The notes below the pieces were generated by a model. It saw only the letters and a list, made by a program, of their open reading frames with translations. It did no database searches and had not been told where the DNA came from. A stretch of DNA of 64,000 nt from Fontibacillus phaseoli (GTDB taxonomy: Bacteria > Bacillota > Bacilli > Paenibacillales > Paenibacillaceae): contig NZ_QPJW01000016.1 of the NCBI RefSeq assembly GCF_003337355.1, positions 29,081 through 93,080 on the forward strand, in the 5' to 3' direction. Positions 32,689 to 41,329 of this stretch are shown here, in pieces. The first letter of the stretch is position 1. Each line of letters starts with the position of its first letter. The position numbers and the translations under genes were made by a program.

Positions 32689-33759
32689 TTATGGGTTTGG
32701 ATGAGTAATCCTTATTTTCCCGGCACGGTTCCCGGTCGGAGCTAAGAAGATTATTTTCCCTTCATGATAACCTACGAATCTGTTATGTAAATCCGTGTCC
32801 GTCATAGGCGTTTCATGAAGCAACTCGCCATTTTTATCAAGCAACGACTGTGTATTTTGTTCTGAATCAAATACCATAAGATGATTGTCTCCATAACTTG
32901 CTTTCCAATTGGAATCGACTGTCGTGAACTTACGCGTAATTTTCACCTTAGGCAAGCGGGTTTCCAGGTTATATCTGGCATATAAATTATGTTCGACATT
33001 TGTATTGATCCCGAGCGGGTTGCCGGTCACGCTTGATGTAGTTACGACTAATTCGTTCCCCTCAATCGTAAAGTCGGAGTTCACATTCCATTCCATTGGA
33101 ATCGTGTTTTTTTCACGAGTCGCTAGGTTGATGATTCTATATAAATTTTGTGATTGCATTAGGCTGGTCCCATCGAGTTTTATGATTACATAAGGATATT
33201 GAATTTGAATGTCATTGATTAGAATGTCTTCATAGGTGGCATCGCCGGGTAAGCCGAATGAAATCGTGTGGCTTGGTTTTTTCCAAGGGTATTGATAAAC
33301 TTGCACCTGTCTTTTTTCTTGATCTAAAATAGCTATCTGTTCCTTCACTTGGTTTCGGGCCGGGGACCAGCTCCATTTCTGATTGTCTTTGGGCTTTAAA
33401 TAAGGATATAGCTGCTTAGATAAAACATTGCCGTCAGCAGATAAAGTTATTTTTAAAAGGGCATCGTTTTCTTTAGTTAAAATGACGATTTTCGAAGGAT
33501 TCGCCAATATATCGCAGTCATAAATAATTTTGAAATTTTTGCCCCATTCTTTTTGCTGTGTGTTTAGGTTTACAACTTGCAACTGGTTATTGATCGTATC
33601 CACAAAAAGGGATTTATCCTGAGTAAGGGCAAAAACCCGGGTGCTGTCGCCCAGGAAACTTTCCGGGTATTGCGTGGTCGCATCATTCGCACTTACGACG
33701 GCTTGAATAGTTACTAACATCAGTACCGTTATAAATAAGCTTACTACCTTTTTTTTCAT
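32689..33759 (-). CDS. Exported protein of unknown function, AT-rich
   Basis: A protein of 356 residues that I do not recognise. The N-terminus is a Sec signal peptide (MKKKVVSLFITVLML, cleavage probable after VVSA). The rest is beta-rich, with repeated short strands of the type DKSLFVDTINNQLQVVNL. This suggests a beta-propeller or PQQ-like repeat fold; that is inference. ATG 33759 is chosen because AGGAGG lies 9 nt upstream on the minus strand; the frame extends 15 codons further without a site. The gene is noticeably richer in A and T than its neighbours, lies opposite to them, and is bracketed by two near-identical hairpins. All of this fits acquired DNA. Confidence 0.7.
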   Translation of the reverse strand: MKKKVVSLFITVLMLVTIQAVVSANDATTQYPESFLGDSTRVFALTQDKSLFVDTINNQLQVVNLNTQQKEWGKNFKIIYDCDILANPSKIVILTKENDALLKITLSADGNVLSKQLYPYLKPKDNQKWSWSPARNQVKEQIAILDQEKRQVQVYQYPWKKPSHTISFGLPGDATYEDILINDIQIQYPYVIIKLDGTSLMQSQNLYRIINLATREKNTIPMEWNVNSDFTIEGNELVVTTSSVTGNPLGINTNVEHNLYARYNLETRLPKVKITRKFTTVDSNWKASYGDNHLMVFDSEQNTQSLLDKNGELLHETPMTDTDLHNRFVGYHEGKIIFLAPTGNRAGKIRITHPNP

Positions 33760-33918
33760 GCTAAAAAGCCTCCTAATGAGTGTCAGTGATTTGTAGTGAG
33801 ACATCGTCGCTATTCCAATCTCTTTTTTCCAAATTATAGAACTAAAAAATTGCGAGTAAGTTAATATTCTGTAATAACCCTATTTTTTCCTTTGCGGGAT
33901 TGGAATGATCGGATGGAG

Positions 33919-33967
33919 CGGCATCACCTTCTTCCCGAATGTTCGGGGAGGGTGATGCCGTTTTTTT
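33919..33967 (+). terminator. Copy 2 of the duplicated hairpin
   Basis: 44 of 46 bases are identical to 32623-32668, followed by seven Ts. It lies upstream of the ArsR-like gene and downstream of no plus-strand gene, so its presence here is odd. Confidence 0.85.
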
Positions 33968-33978
33968 GGGTTTGCAGT

Positions 33979-33984
33979 TATAAT
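33979..33984 (+). promoter_or_regulatory. -10 element (TATAAT) of the ArsR-like gene
   Basis: A perfect TATAAT directly after the hairpin; no good -35 is visible at 16-18 bp. It supports a translation start downstream of about 33991. Confidence 0.4.
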
Positions 33985-34011
33985 AGTTCTCAGGAAGGGG
34001 CGTGCGCATTT

Positions 34012-34929
34012 TTGGAATACCACGTAGACATCGAATTTAAACCTCTATATGAACTTATGAACAGTCTTCATGCCTATATCTGCCGTAAGTCGCATAAGAA
34101 GATTGTTCTTGCCCCCGGATGGGTTAAGGAAACCAAGAAAAGCTTAACGCCTGAGCTAGCATCGATATTAGATGAGATGGAAGTCGATAATGATTGGAAA
34201 TTAACTTATCTGTTAGTTTATTTGTGCAGGGACGGATCCGAGGTGGAAAGTTTTCTTGCTTGGTTGGAGGGGAAATCGACCGGTGAATTGTATGAGTTGA
34301 TTGCCGAGTACAGTCATCAGTTCCCAAAGGATATGGGACAATTCCGCTCCCGTATCTTATCCGTGTTTTCCCAATGGAACGATCAGTACTTTAAGCATAT
34401 CGATCATTCGATCCTTGATTCGCTGCAAGAAGAAGCAAAAGAACGAAAGGACGTAATGACTTCCGGCAGGCTTGAGGCTGGGGAATTCATCGATAGTACA
34501 ACCAACGGACTGGTGTTCAATCCCAAAGAAGGGTTGGAGCGGCTCGTCCTGGTCCCCCAATATCATTTTCAGCCTATTAATGTGATTTCGCACTTTGGCA
34601 AATTAACGCTTTGCCATTACTCCGCAAGAATCTATCCGGAGAATCCTGCGGCTTTTCCGCTGCATGAATATCATATGATACGGGCTTTGGGGGAAAACAA
34701 CAGGTTAAAAATTTTACGCTATCTGCATCAAGGGCCGAGAAGCTTCACCGAAATTGTCCGCCATCTCAAATTATCCAAGGGGATTACCCATGATCATATC
34801 TCCAAACTTCGGAACGGCGGGTTTATCCGGGCTCACTTTGAGGGCGAGACGTTGACCGAGTATAGTTTGCGCCCGGAAATGCTGGAGCATCTGCACGTGA
34901 AGCTGATGGAGTATATTTTGCATGAATAA
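34012..34929 (+). CDS. ArsR-type winged-helix transcriptional regulator
   Basis: A regulator of 305 residues. Residues 1-215 are an all-alpha N-terminal region that begins EYHVDIEFKPLYELMNSL, a start shared by a group of large ArsR-like regulators in Paenibacillus as I recall. Residues 225-300 are a winged helix (ALGENNRLKILRYLHQGPRSFTEIVRHLKLSKGITHDHISKLRNGGFI). The effector is unknown. TTG 34012 is chosen: AGGAAGGGG lies 11 nt upstream and a -10 box at 33979. Longer versions would start inside the upstream hairpin. It sits directly before an ABC importer operon whose promoter overlaps an inverted repeat, so it probably controls that operon. Confidence 0.8.
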   Translation: MEYHVDIEFKPLYELMNSLHAYICRKSHKKIVLAPGWVKETKKSLTPELASILDEMEVDNDWKLTYLLVYLCRDGSEVESFLAWLEGKSTGELYELIAEYSHQFPKDMGQFRSRILSVFSQWNDQYFKHIDHSILDSLQEEAKERKDVMTSGRLEAGEFIDSTTNGLVFNPKEGLERLVLVPQYHFQPINVISHFGKLTLCHYSARIYPENPAAFPLHEYHMIRALGENNRLKILRYLHQGPRSFTEIVRHLKLSKGITHDHISKLRNGGFIRAHFEGETLTEYSLRPEMLEHLHVKLMEYILHE

Positions 34930-34955
34930 CAATTTTAAATAAGCTGATACGTCTG

Positions 34956-35002
34956 GCCGGTTCCAACGCAAAGTTTTTGCGTTGGAACCGGCTCTTTTTT
35001 TA
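34956..35002 (+). terminator. Strong terminator after the ArsR-like gene
   Basis: GCCGGTTCCAACGCAAA and its perfect complement form a 17-bp stem with a very short loop, followed by TCTTTTTTT. It isolates the regulator from the ABC operon. Confidence 0.92.
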
Positions 35003-35018
35003 TTCTGAAATATTTAAT

Positions 35019-35059
35019 TCTGTATATAGAGAAAATTAAAATAGTTCTCTATTTACAGA
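35019..35059. promoter_or_regulatory. 15-bp inverted repeat, probable operator of the ABC importer operon
   Basis: TCTGTATATAGAGAA (35019-35033) and TTCTCTATTTACAGA (35045-35059) are complementary at 14 of 15 positions around an 11-bp centre. The right arm contains the -35 element of the promoter at 35052-35080. The neighbouring ArsR-like protein is the obvious candidate to bind it. Confidence 0.7.
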
Positions 35060-35080
35060 ACGTGTAGACGGAACTATAAT
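35052..35080 (+). promoter_or_regulatory. Sigma-A promoter of the ABC importer operon
   Basis: TTTACA (35052-35057), a 17-bp spacer and TATAAT (35075-35080). Transcription should begin near 35087, which excludes the in-frame GTG there as a start. Confidence 0.8.
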
Positions 35081-35146
35081 GGTCATGTGTATTACATAGT
35101 TATCTTATCGGAATTAAAGAGAATAAAAAAGACTGGAGTGAAGAAA

Positions 35147-36895
35147 TTGAAAAAAAATGGGATCACAGTACTAACCGCATTGATATTAATTAGTTCTCTG
35201 GTGTTGTCCGCTTGCGGAAACGGAAATACAAACGGCGCTGCCCAGAATGGCGGAGAGAAGACCGCTCCTACGGAGAGCAATCAGCCTGCCGTCGAAAACG
35301 CCGGCAATGCCCCGGCGGATGCTGGCGGACTGATAACGGCCAGCGATTTGTCGAAGCTGCCGAATGTGGCGAAAGAGCGTACGGATACGATCATCGTGGG
35401 ATTGACCGATCCGAGTGGAGCGTTTACCCCTTATTTTCATCAAAGCGGATATGACGGCAATGTCTCATCCTTGTTATATACTCCTCTGGTAACTGTTGAC
35501 GATAAAGGCCTGCCGATAGCGGGGCTTGCGGAAAGCTGGGAGATCTCCGAGGATCAGCTTACGTATACGTTCCATCTGCGCAAAGACTTGAAATTCAGCG
35601 ACGGCTCTCCTCTGACGGCCGATGATGTGGCATTTACTTGGACTCTGCTGCACGATAAAGCCTATGACGGGGACGGACAGCTCCCGACGCTCCAAATTGA
35701 AGGCGGCGAAGCCTATAAAGAAGGCAAGGCCGACAGCATATCGGGAATTACCGTCGTTGACCCGCTGACCATCACGGCTAAACTGAAAAAGCCGAATGCG
35801 ACGGCCCTTGTTATTCTTGGCGGGGATATTTTGTCCAAAGCTTATTACGGCAAGGATTACAAGTTCGGCCAGTTGGACTATATCAAGAAATTGCATGAAA
35901 AGCCGGTGGGCAACGGTCCTTATGTACTGGAGAAGTTTATTCCCGGCCAGGAAGTAAGATATGTGGCTAACGAAAATTACTACGTCGGCAAACCGAAGAC
36001 CGAGCATTTTATTTACAAGACTTCCGAAGGCGACGTTTGGCAGTACCTGGAGACTGGCGAGGTGGACTATGCCTCATTCAGCGCAACGACAGAAAACATA
36101 GATAAGCTAAAGAGCATGGGTTTCGTCAACATTCTTCCTTACACGCCTAGTACTTACGGTTACCTGCAATTGAATTTGGAACATGATCAGTTGAAGGAGA
36201 AGGAAGTAAGACAGGCGCTGACTTACGGCCTGGATCGCCAAAGCATCTACGTGGATGCGAATCAGGGAGCCGGCCAGGTGGCCAATGTTCCATCGTCGCC
36301 GATTTCTTGGGCCTACACGGAAGAAGGGATCAATGCCTACGAATACGATCCGAAGAAGGCGAATCAGTTATTGGATGAGGCCGGTTGGGCCAAGGGATCG
36401 GACGGAATCCGCGAGAAAGACGGCAAAAAGCTGTCCATTCATTTCCTGGGCTCCAAGAACGCCCAGACGGATATTTTCATCGCAGTAGCCAAAGAAAACT
36501 TCGATGCCATCGGCGTCGATTTCCAACCCGAAATTTTTGCGGATTTTAATGCACTCGTATCCAAGGTAGAAGGCGGGGACTATGATATTGCTTCGTTCTC
36601 GACGCCGATGCTGACGGATCCTTCCGACGGAGTTCTCCAGTTCGTAGACGGGGAAATTAAAGGATACGACAATCCGAAAGTGAAGGAATTGTATGAGAAG
36701 GCGCTCTCCTCCAGCGACATCGAGCAGCGAAAAGCCGTATACAAAGAACTGTTCCAATTGCTGAACGATGAGCTTCCCGTTATTTTCACCAGCTACAAGA
36801 AGACGGTGTACGCCTACAACGGGCGGATTCAGAATCTCTCCGTCAGTCCGTTCAACGGACTGTCCTCCAGCTTGCCTAATTGGACTTTGGAGTAA
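35147..36895 (+). CDS. Oligopeptide/dipeptide ABC transporter, substrate-binding lipoprotein
   Basis: An extracytoplasmic binding protein of 582 residues, family SBP_bac_5. The lipoprotein signal ends in LSACGNG, giving a lipidated Cys about 23 residues in. A Gly/Asn/Ala-rich linker follows. The family hallmarks are LAESWEISEDQLTYTFHLRKDLKFSDGSPLTADDVAFTW (read in parts: LAESWEIS, FSDGSPLTADDV). Start: TTG 35147, with GGAG eight bases upstream. The likely substrate is a peptide, though this family also takes up nickel and opines. A hairpin after the gene (36902-36929) may let it be made in excess over the permeases. Confidence 0.92.
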   Translation: MKKNGITVLTALILISSLVLSACGNGNTNGAAQNGGEKTAPTESNQPAVENAGNAPADAGGLITASDLSKLPNVAKERTDTIIVGLTDPSGAFTPYFHQSGYDGNVSSLLYTPLVTVDDKGLPIAGLAESWEISEDQLTYTFHLRKDLKFSDGSPLTADDVAFTWTLLHDKAYDGDGQLPTLQIEGGEAYKEGKADSISGITVVDPLTITAKLKKPNATALVILGGDILSKAYYGKDYKFGQLDYIKKLHEKPVGNGPYVLEKFIPGQEVRYVANENYYVGKPKTEHFIYKTSEGDVWQYLETGEVDYASFSATTENIDKLKSMGFVNILPYTPSTYGYLQLNLEHDQLKEKEVRQALTYGLDRQSIYVDANQGAGQVANVPSSPISWAYTEEGINAYEYDPKKANQLLDEAGWAKGSDGIREKDGKKLSIHFLGSKNAQTDIFIAVAKENFDAIGVDFQPEIFADFNALVSKVEGGDYDIASFSTPMLTDPSDGVLQFVDGEIKGYDNPKVKELYEKALSSSDIEQRKAVYKELFQLLNDELPVIFTSYKKTVYAYNGRIQNLSVSPFNGLSSSLPNWTLE

Positions 36896-36901
36896 AGAAA
36901 C

Positions 36902-36930
36902 AGCCGTCCCTCCTTGGAGGACGGCTTTTA
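36902..36930 (+). terminator. Leaky hairpin between binding protein and permease
   Basis: AGCCGTCC and GGACGGCT form an 8-bp stem followed by only TTTA. It lies inside the operon and probably acts as a partial terminator or 3' mRNA stabiliser. Confidence 0.6.
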
Positions 36931-36943
36931 TAAGGAGCCGATC

Positions 36944-37900
36944 ATGAGCACATATATCAGTAAAAGATTAATTTATATGGCGGTGATCTTACTGGCCGCC
37001 TCTCTGCTTATATTCTGTTTGTATGCCTTGACTCCCGGCGATTTCATCAGCGGGAATATCAAGCTGACGCCGGAAAGAAAAGCGGAGCTCAGGGAAATTT
37101 ACGGCCTGAACAAGCCGGTGCTGGAACGGTATGCTCTCTGGATGAAAAACGCTTTTCAAGGCGATTTCGGTTATTCGCTTGCGCAGCAGAAGCCGGTTCT
37201 TTCTCTGTTTAACGATTACATATGGAACTCGTTCCTGCTTGCGGCCGCCTCCACGTTTCTGACCTGGTTCATCGCGGTCATCGTCGGCGTCGTTTCCGCC
37301 TATAAGCAGTATTCCTGGTTCGATACGCTGGTGCTGGTGATTGTTTTTGCGGCGATGTCGCTGCCTTCCTTTTTCATCGGTTTATTTCTCATCAAAATCG
37401 TGGCCGTCGATCTGAAATGGCTGCCGCCGGGCGGAATGATCACCACGGGAAGTAATGCCACAGGCTGGGCTTACGTGAAGGAAGTCATCCATCATATGAC
37501 TTTGCCCGTGATCGTAATGACGATTCTGGGAGTCGGGTCGCTTACACGATACTTCCGTACGAACATGATCGATGTTATAAAACAGGATTATATCCGCACC
37601 GCGAGAGCCAAAGGCTTGAAGGAGAGCAAAGTGTTATTCTCCCATGCGCTGCGGAATGCATTGTTGCCGGCGATTACGCTGGTCGGCTTTGAACTTCCCG
37701 CTTTGTTCGGGGGATCGCTGATTATTGAGAAGATTTTTAACTGGCCGGGCATCGGACAGCTCTATATGAGCTCTTTTTCGCTCCGGGATTATCCTTTGTT
37801 GATGGGCTTTACCATGCTTATCGCCATTTTAACGGTCATAGGCACCTTGATATCCGATCTTCTTTACCATATTGCCGACCCTCGCGTCAGGCTGCATTAG
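36944..37900 (+). CDS. Peptide ABC transporter permease (DppB/OppB type)
   Basis: An inner-membrane permease of 318 residues with six helices. It starts YISKRLIYMAVILLAASLLIF. The EAA loop is clear (YIRTARAKGLKESKVLFSHALRNALLP, key part ARAKGL...HALRNA). The OppB-type N-terminal sequence GLNKPVLERY is present. ATG 36944 has AAGGAG nine bases upstream; a longer frame from 36914 would overlap the hairpin after the binding protein. It pairs with the next permease to form the translocation path. Confidence 0.92.
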   Translation: MSTYISKRLIYMAVILLAASLLIFCLYALTPGDFISGNIKLTPERKAELREIYGLNKPVLERYALWMKNAFQGDFGYSLAQQKPVLSLFNDYIWNSFLLAAASTFLTWFIAVIVGVVSAYKQYSWFDTLVLVIVFAAMSLPSFFIGLFLIKIVAVDLKWLPPGGMITTGSNATGWAYVKEVIHHMTLPVIVMTILGVGSLTRYFRTNMIDVIKQDYIRTARAKGLKESKVLFSHALRNALLPAITLVGFELPALFGGSLIIEKIFNWPGIGQLYMSSFSLRDYPLLMGFTMLIAILTVIGTLISDLLYHIADPRVRLH

Positions 37901-37911
37901 GGAGGCGCGAA

Positions 37912-38838
37912 ATGGCATTTATCGAGAGAACGCTAACGGAAGCGGGCAAACCGGTGCGCAAAGCCCGAAAGCCTTCGCTATGGAGTCAGGCTTTTCGCCG
38001 GTTGTTAAAAAACAAGCTGGCCGTATCCGGGCTGGTGGTTGTTGTGTTTATGTTTGTTATCTGTTTCCTGGGCCCCGTATTTTCTCCCTATGCGGACAAT
38101 AAAATCAATATGGCCGCCATGAACCGGGCTCCGAGTCTACAGCATTGGCTCGGAACGGATCGGCTGGGACGGGATGTGCTGACCCGGGTGTTGCAAGCCG
38201 GCCGGATTTCTTTGACCGTCGGCCTCGCTTCCATGGTGCTGTCCGTGTTTCTCGGAACTTTCCTGGGTGCCGTTGCCGGATACTACCGGGGGATCGTGGA
38301 CCAAGTCATTATGCGGATCGCCGATTTGCTGCTAACCATTCCCGGCTTGCCGCTGCTGTTTATTTTTGGTGCTTTGCTGTCGGATTGGAAAGTGCCCACG
38401 GATTACCGGATGTATATCGTCATGCTGATGCTCAGCCTGGTCAATTGGCCGGGTCTCGCCAGAATGGTCCGCGGGCAAATGCTCAGCCTCCGGGAGCGGG
38501 AGTTTATGCAAGCTGCCGTCGTGCTTGGACTAAGAGACCGGCGCAAGCTGATCCACCACTTGATCCCTAATTTGGTGCCCCTGATCATTGTGATGGCTAC
38601 CCTGAACATTGGCGGAGCGATTTTGAGCGAATCGGTACTCAGCTTTTTCGGGCTGGGAGTCATGCCTCCCACGCCTACTTGGGGGAATATGATTGATGCG
38701 GCGAACAATATGATTGATTTCCAGCAGCATCCCTGGTTGTGGATTCCGCCGGGCGTCTCTATTTTTGCGACGGTGATTGCGATCAATATATTCGGTGACG
38801 GTCTTCGCGATGTCTTGGATCCCAAAATGAAGAGATAG
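37912..38838 (+). CDS. Peptide ABC transporter permease (DppC/OppC type)
   Basis: Second permease, 308 residues. A cytoplasmic N-terminus (about 35 residues with basic patches) precedes helix one. GTDRLGRDVLTRVL is the OppC/DppC signature, and the EAA loop (EFMQAAVVLGLRDRRKLIHHLIPN, key part AAVVLGLRD) contacts the ATPases. AGGGAGG lies 9 nt before the ATG; the gap to the first permease is 11 nt. The C-terminus is the usual NIFGDGLRDVLDPKMK. Confidence 0.93.
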   Translation: MAFIERTLTEAGKPVRKARKPSLWSQAFRRLLKNKLAVSGLVVVVFMFVICFLGPVFSPYADNKINMAAMNRAPSLQHWLGTDRLGRDVLTRVLQAGRISLTVGLASMVLSVFLGTFLGAVAGYYRGIVDQVIMRIADLLLTIPGLPLLFIFGALLSDWKVPTDYRMYIVMLMLSLVNWPGLARMVRGQMLSLREREFMQAAVVLGLRDRRKLIHHLIPNLVPLIIVMATLNIGGAILSESVLSFFGLGVMPPTPTWGNMIDAANNMIDFQQHPWLWIPPGVSIFATVIAINIFGDGLRDVLDPKMKR

Positions 38839-38850
38839 GTGGCAACGGAT

Positions 38851-39834
38851 ATGTCGACTTTACTTGAAATAGATCAGCTTAATACTTACTTTCATACCGA
38901 AGAAGGGACCATCAAGGCGGTTGACGACGTGAGTCTTCGGGTGCTGCAAGGCGAAACCGTCTGCATCGTCGGGGAATCGGGTTGCGGAAAAAGCGTGACC
39001 GCCCTGTCGGTGATGGGTCTGCTTCAAGGAACGACCGGGATTGAAATCGGGGGGAAGATTCATTTTGAAGGAGAAGACCTGCTGTCGATGGACCGCCATC
39101 ATCTCCGGGCCATTCGCGGGAACGAGATCGCGATGATCTTCCAGGAACCGATGTCTTCGTTAAACCCGGTCCTCACCATCGGCGAGCAAATGATGGAGCC
39201 GCTGGTCGAGCATTTGAAGATCAGCAAGAAGGAAGCGAGAAAAAGAGCGATAGAACTAATAGAACAGGTGGGGATTTCAAGACCGGAGCAAATTGCAAAA
39301 AGCTACCCCCATGAACTTAGCGGGGGGATGCTGCAAAGGGTAATGATCGCCATCGCGATCTCCTGCAATCCGAAGCTGCTTATTGCGGACGAACCAACAA
39401 CAGCGCTGGATGTGACGATCCAGGCACAAATTTTGGATACGATGCGGCAAATTAAAGCGGAATCCGGCATGTCGATTCTGCTGATTACGCACGATCTCGG
39501 GGTCGTGGCCGAAATGGCCGACTACGTCATCGTGATGTATGCCGGGAAAATCGTGGAGCAAGGCGAAGTGACCGCGCTGTTCGAGTCCCCGAAGCATCCT
39601 TATACCCAAGGTTTGCTGAAATCGAAGCCGGTGCTGGGTCAGCGGCAGGATTCGCTGTATTCGATCCCGGGTCAAGTGCCTAACCTGCTTGATTTGCAGC
39701 CGTCTTGTTATTTTTACGAACGCTGTGAGCATTGCATGGAAATCTGCAGATCCAAGGAACCCCGTCTGGATAAAATCGAAAGCAGCCAGAGCGTAGCTTG
39801 CTGGTTGTATGAGGGGGCTGCCATCCATGCCTGA
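38851..39834 (+). CDS. Peptide ABC transporter ATP-binding protein (DppD/OppD type)
   Basis: ATPase of 327 residues. Walker A is GESGCGKSVT, the signature is LSGGMLQRV (a variant of LSGGQ) and Walker B is LLIADEPTTALD. The C-terminal oligopeptide-transporter extension has the Cys motif CYFYERC...C, which in related proteins can hold an Fe-S cluster. ATG 38851 is preferred over GTG 38839 because AGGTGG lies eight bases upstream. Its last 8 nt overlap the next gene. Confidence 0.93.
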   Translation: MSTLLEIDQLNTYFHTEEGTIKAVDDVSLRVLQGETVCIVGESGCGKSVTALSVMGLLQGTTGIEIGGKIHFEGEDLLSMDRHHLRAIRGNEIAMIFQEPMSSLNPVLTIGEQMMEPLVEHLKISKKEARKRAIELIEQVGISRPEQIAKSYPHELSGGMLQRVMIAIAISCNPKLLIADEPTTALDVTIQAQILDTMRQIKAESGMSILLITHDLGVVAEMADYVIVMYAGKIVEQGEVTALFESPKHPYTQGLLKSKPVLGQRQDSLYSIPGQVPNLLDLQPSCYFYERCEHCMEICRSKEPRLDKIESSQSVACWLYEGAAIHA

Positions 39835-40795
39835 GCCGCTACTTGAAGTGAGCCATCTCAAGAAATATTTTCCGGTCAAGTCGGGATTGCTGCAACGGAC
39901 GACCGGGCAAATCAAAGCCGTGGACGATATTAGCATCACGATCCAGCCGGGCGAAACCTTCGGTCTCGTCGGAGAGTCGGGAAGCGGAAAAAGTACGGTG
40001 GGCCGCACGATCATCAGGCTGACGGATAAAACCGACGGAGAAATCAAATTCAAGGGCACGAATCTGTATGATCTTCATGACCATGAACTTCGGAAGCTGC
40101 GGCCGAAAATGCAAATGATTTTTCAAGACCCCTACAGTTCGCTGAACCCGCGTATCCGGGTGGGGGATGCCATCGGCGAAGCTTTGCTGGATCATAGCCT
40201 GGTTCCAAAGGATGAAATCCGCGATAGGGTGATCGAGGTGCTGGGCTCCTGCGGGTTGTCCTCGTATCATATCGACCGGTATCCCCATGAGTTTTCCGGC
40301 GGCCAGCGGCAGCGGATCGGGATAGCCCGCGCACTGATCCTGAACCCGGACCTGATCATTGCGGATGAACCGGTCTCGGCGCTGGACGTTTCGATTCAGG
40401 CGCAAATCATTAACCTGTTCAGAAAGCTCCAGGAAACGGCGGGGCTAACTTACTTGTTCATATCCCATGATTTGAGCGTCGTGGAACATCTGTGTTCCCG
40501 GGTCGGGGTCATGTATTTGGGAAGCATGGTGGAAATGGCAACACGCGATGAAATGTTTCTCAGGCCGCTCCATCCTTATACGAAAGCTCTGTTATCGGCT
40601 GTGCCGGTGCCCATTCCCCGCTTAAAACGGGAGCGGATTATTTTGAAGGGAGACATTCCGAGTCCGGCCAATCCGCCTTCCGGGTGCAAATTTCATACCA
40701 GATGTCCCTTCGCTATGGCAAAGTGCAAGGAGCGGACGCCGGAATTCCGCGATGTCGGCGGAGGCCACTTCGTGGCCTGCCATCTTGAAGTGTGA
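39827..40795 (+). CDS. Peptide ABC transporter ATP-binding protein (DppF/OppF type)
   Basis: Second ATPase, 322 residues. It has Walker A GESGSGKSTV, Q-loop QDPYSSLNPR, signature FSGGQRQRIGIARAL and Walker B LIIADEPVSALD. The C-terminal OppF extension has CKFHTRCPFAMAKC. It forms a heterodimer with the preceding ATPase. ATG 39827 has GAGGGGG about 12 nt upstream and overlaps the preceding gene by 8 nt; an ATG at 39809 is in frame but has no site. Confidence 0.93.
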   Translation: MPEPLLEVSHLKKYFPVKSGLLQRTTGQIKAVDDISITIQPGETFGLVGESGSGKSTVGRTIIRLTDKTDGEIKFKGTNLYDLHDHELRKLRPKMQMIFQDPYSSLNPRIRVGDAIGEALLDHSLVPKDEIRDRVIEVLGSCGLSSYHIDRYPHEFSGGQRQRIGIARALILNPDLIIADEPVSALDVSIQAQIINLFRKLQETAGLTYLFISHDLSVVEHLCSRVGVMYLGSMVEMATRDEMFLRPLHPYTKALLSAVPVPIPRLKRERIILKGDIPSPANPPSGCKFHTRCPFAMAKCKERTPEFRDVGGGHFVACHLEV

Positions 40796-40820
40796 GCGAT
40801 AGGTTTATGGGGGTGAATAA

Positions 40821-41270
40821 ATGGAACAAGCAAAATTGCCTCAACCGTACGCGTTGCGGATGGAACTGATACGCTCGAAAGGATACTCCGACCTTGAAGT
40901 TATCTCGTTCATTGAGCGGGGAAATGGCGAGGAATTAAAGAGTCATGTTGATCCGGAACTGAACTGGGGCGATTTTCTTGAGTATGCGAGGGAAAACTTC
41001 CGGAAGCTCAAGACGGCCATTCTCGAAGGCTATCAATTTAACTTTATTACCGCGGGCGGGATTCAAAATTTGCTCCGGATCCGGTTCTCCCTGCAGTTGG
41101 AACAGGATTATCGTTTTGACGGAGTCACTTTTGAAGGCTTGCGCTTGAAGTCACAGGATTATCAGTTACTTAGAAGTTTGGTCCCGGAGCATTGGAGTTT
41201 CTTCGATGTGAGACGAGATGAGTCTGCCGGGGACATCGGATTCGGCATTAAGCTTCAATCCGGGAATTAA
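40821..41270 (+). CDS. Hypothetical protein at the end of the ABC operon
   Basis: A protein of 149 residues that I cannot assign. It is soluble and acidic, with no signal peptide or membrane segment. Visible features are a helical first half (MRSKGYSDLEVISFIERG-like: IRSKGYSDLEVI), an aromatic centre (EGYQFNFITAGGIQNLLRIRF) and a short beta-like end. GGGGGTGA lies about 9 nt before the ATG, and the gap to the ATPase gene is 25 nt, so it is probably co-transcribed. Position suggests a role linked to the imported peptide or to transporter control; nothing in the sequence proves it. Confidence 0.75.
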   Translation: MEQAKLPQPYALRMELIRSKGYSDLEVISFIERGNGEELKSHVDPELNWGDFLEYARENFRKLKTAILEGYQFNFITAGGIQNLLRIRFSLQLEQDYRFDGVTFEGLRLKSQDYQLLRSLVPEHWSFFDVRRDESAGDIGFGIKLQSGN

Positions 41271-41292
41271 CCTGTATATAGGCAATCTGAAT

Positions 41293-41329
41293 GGAGTGCT
41301 CGTCTCTTCGGAGGAAGCACTTCATTTTT
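41293..41329 (+). terminator. Terminator after the ABC operon
   Basis: GAGTGCT (41294-41300) pairs with AGCACTT (41316-41322), followed by CATTTTTC. Confidence 0.65.

Noticed and set aside
33892..34011. Longer version of the ArsR-like regulator
   Set aside because: It would translate the hairpin at 33919-33967 and lies before the -10 box; the TTG at 34012 has a strong ribosome site.
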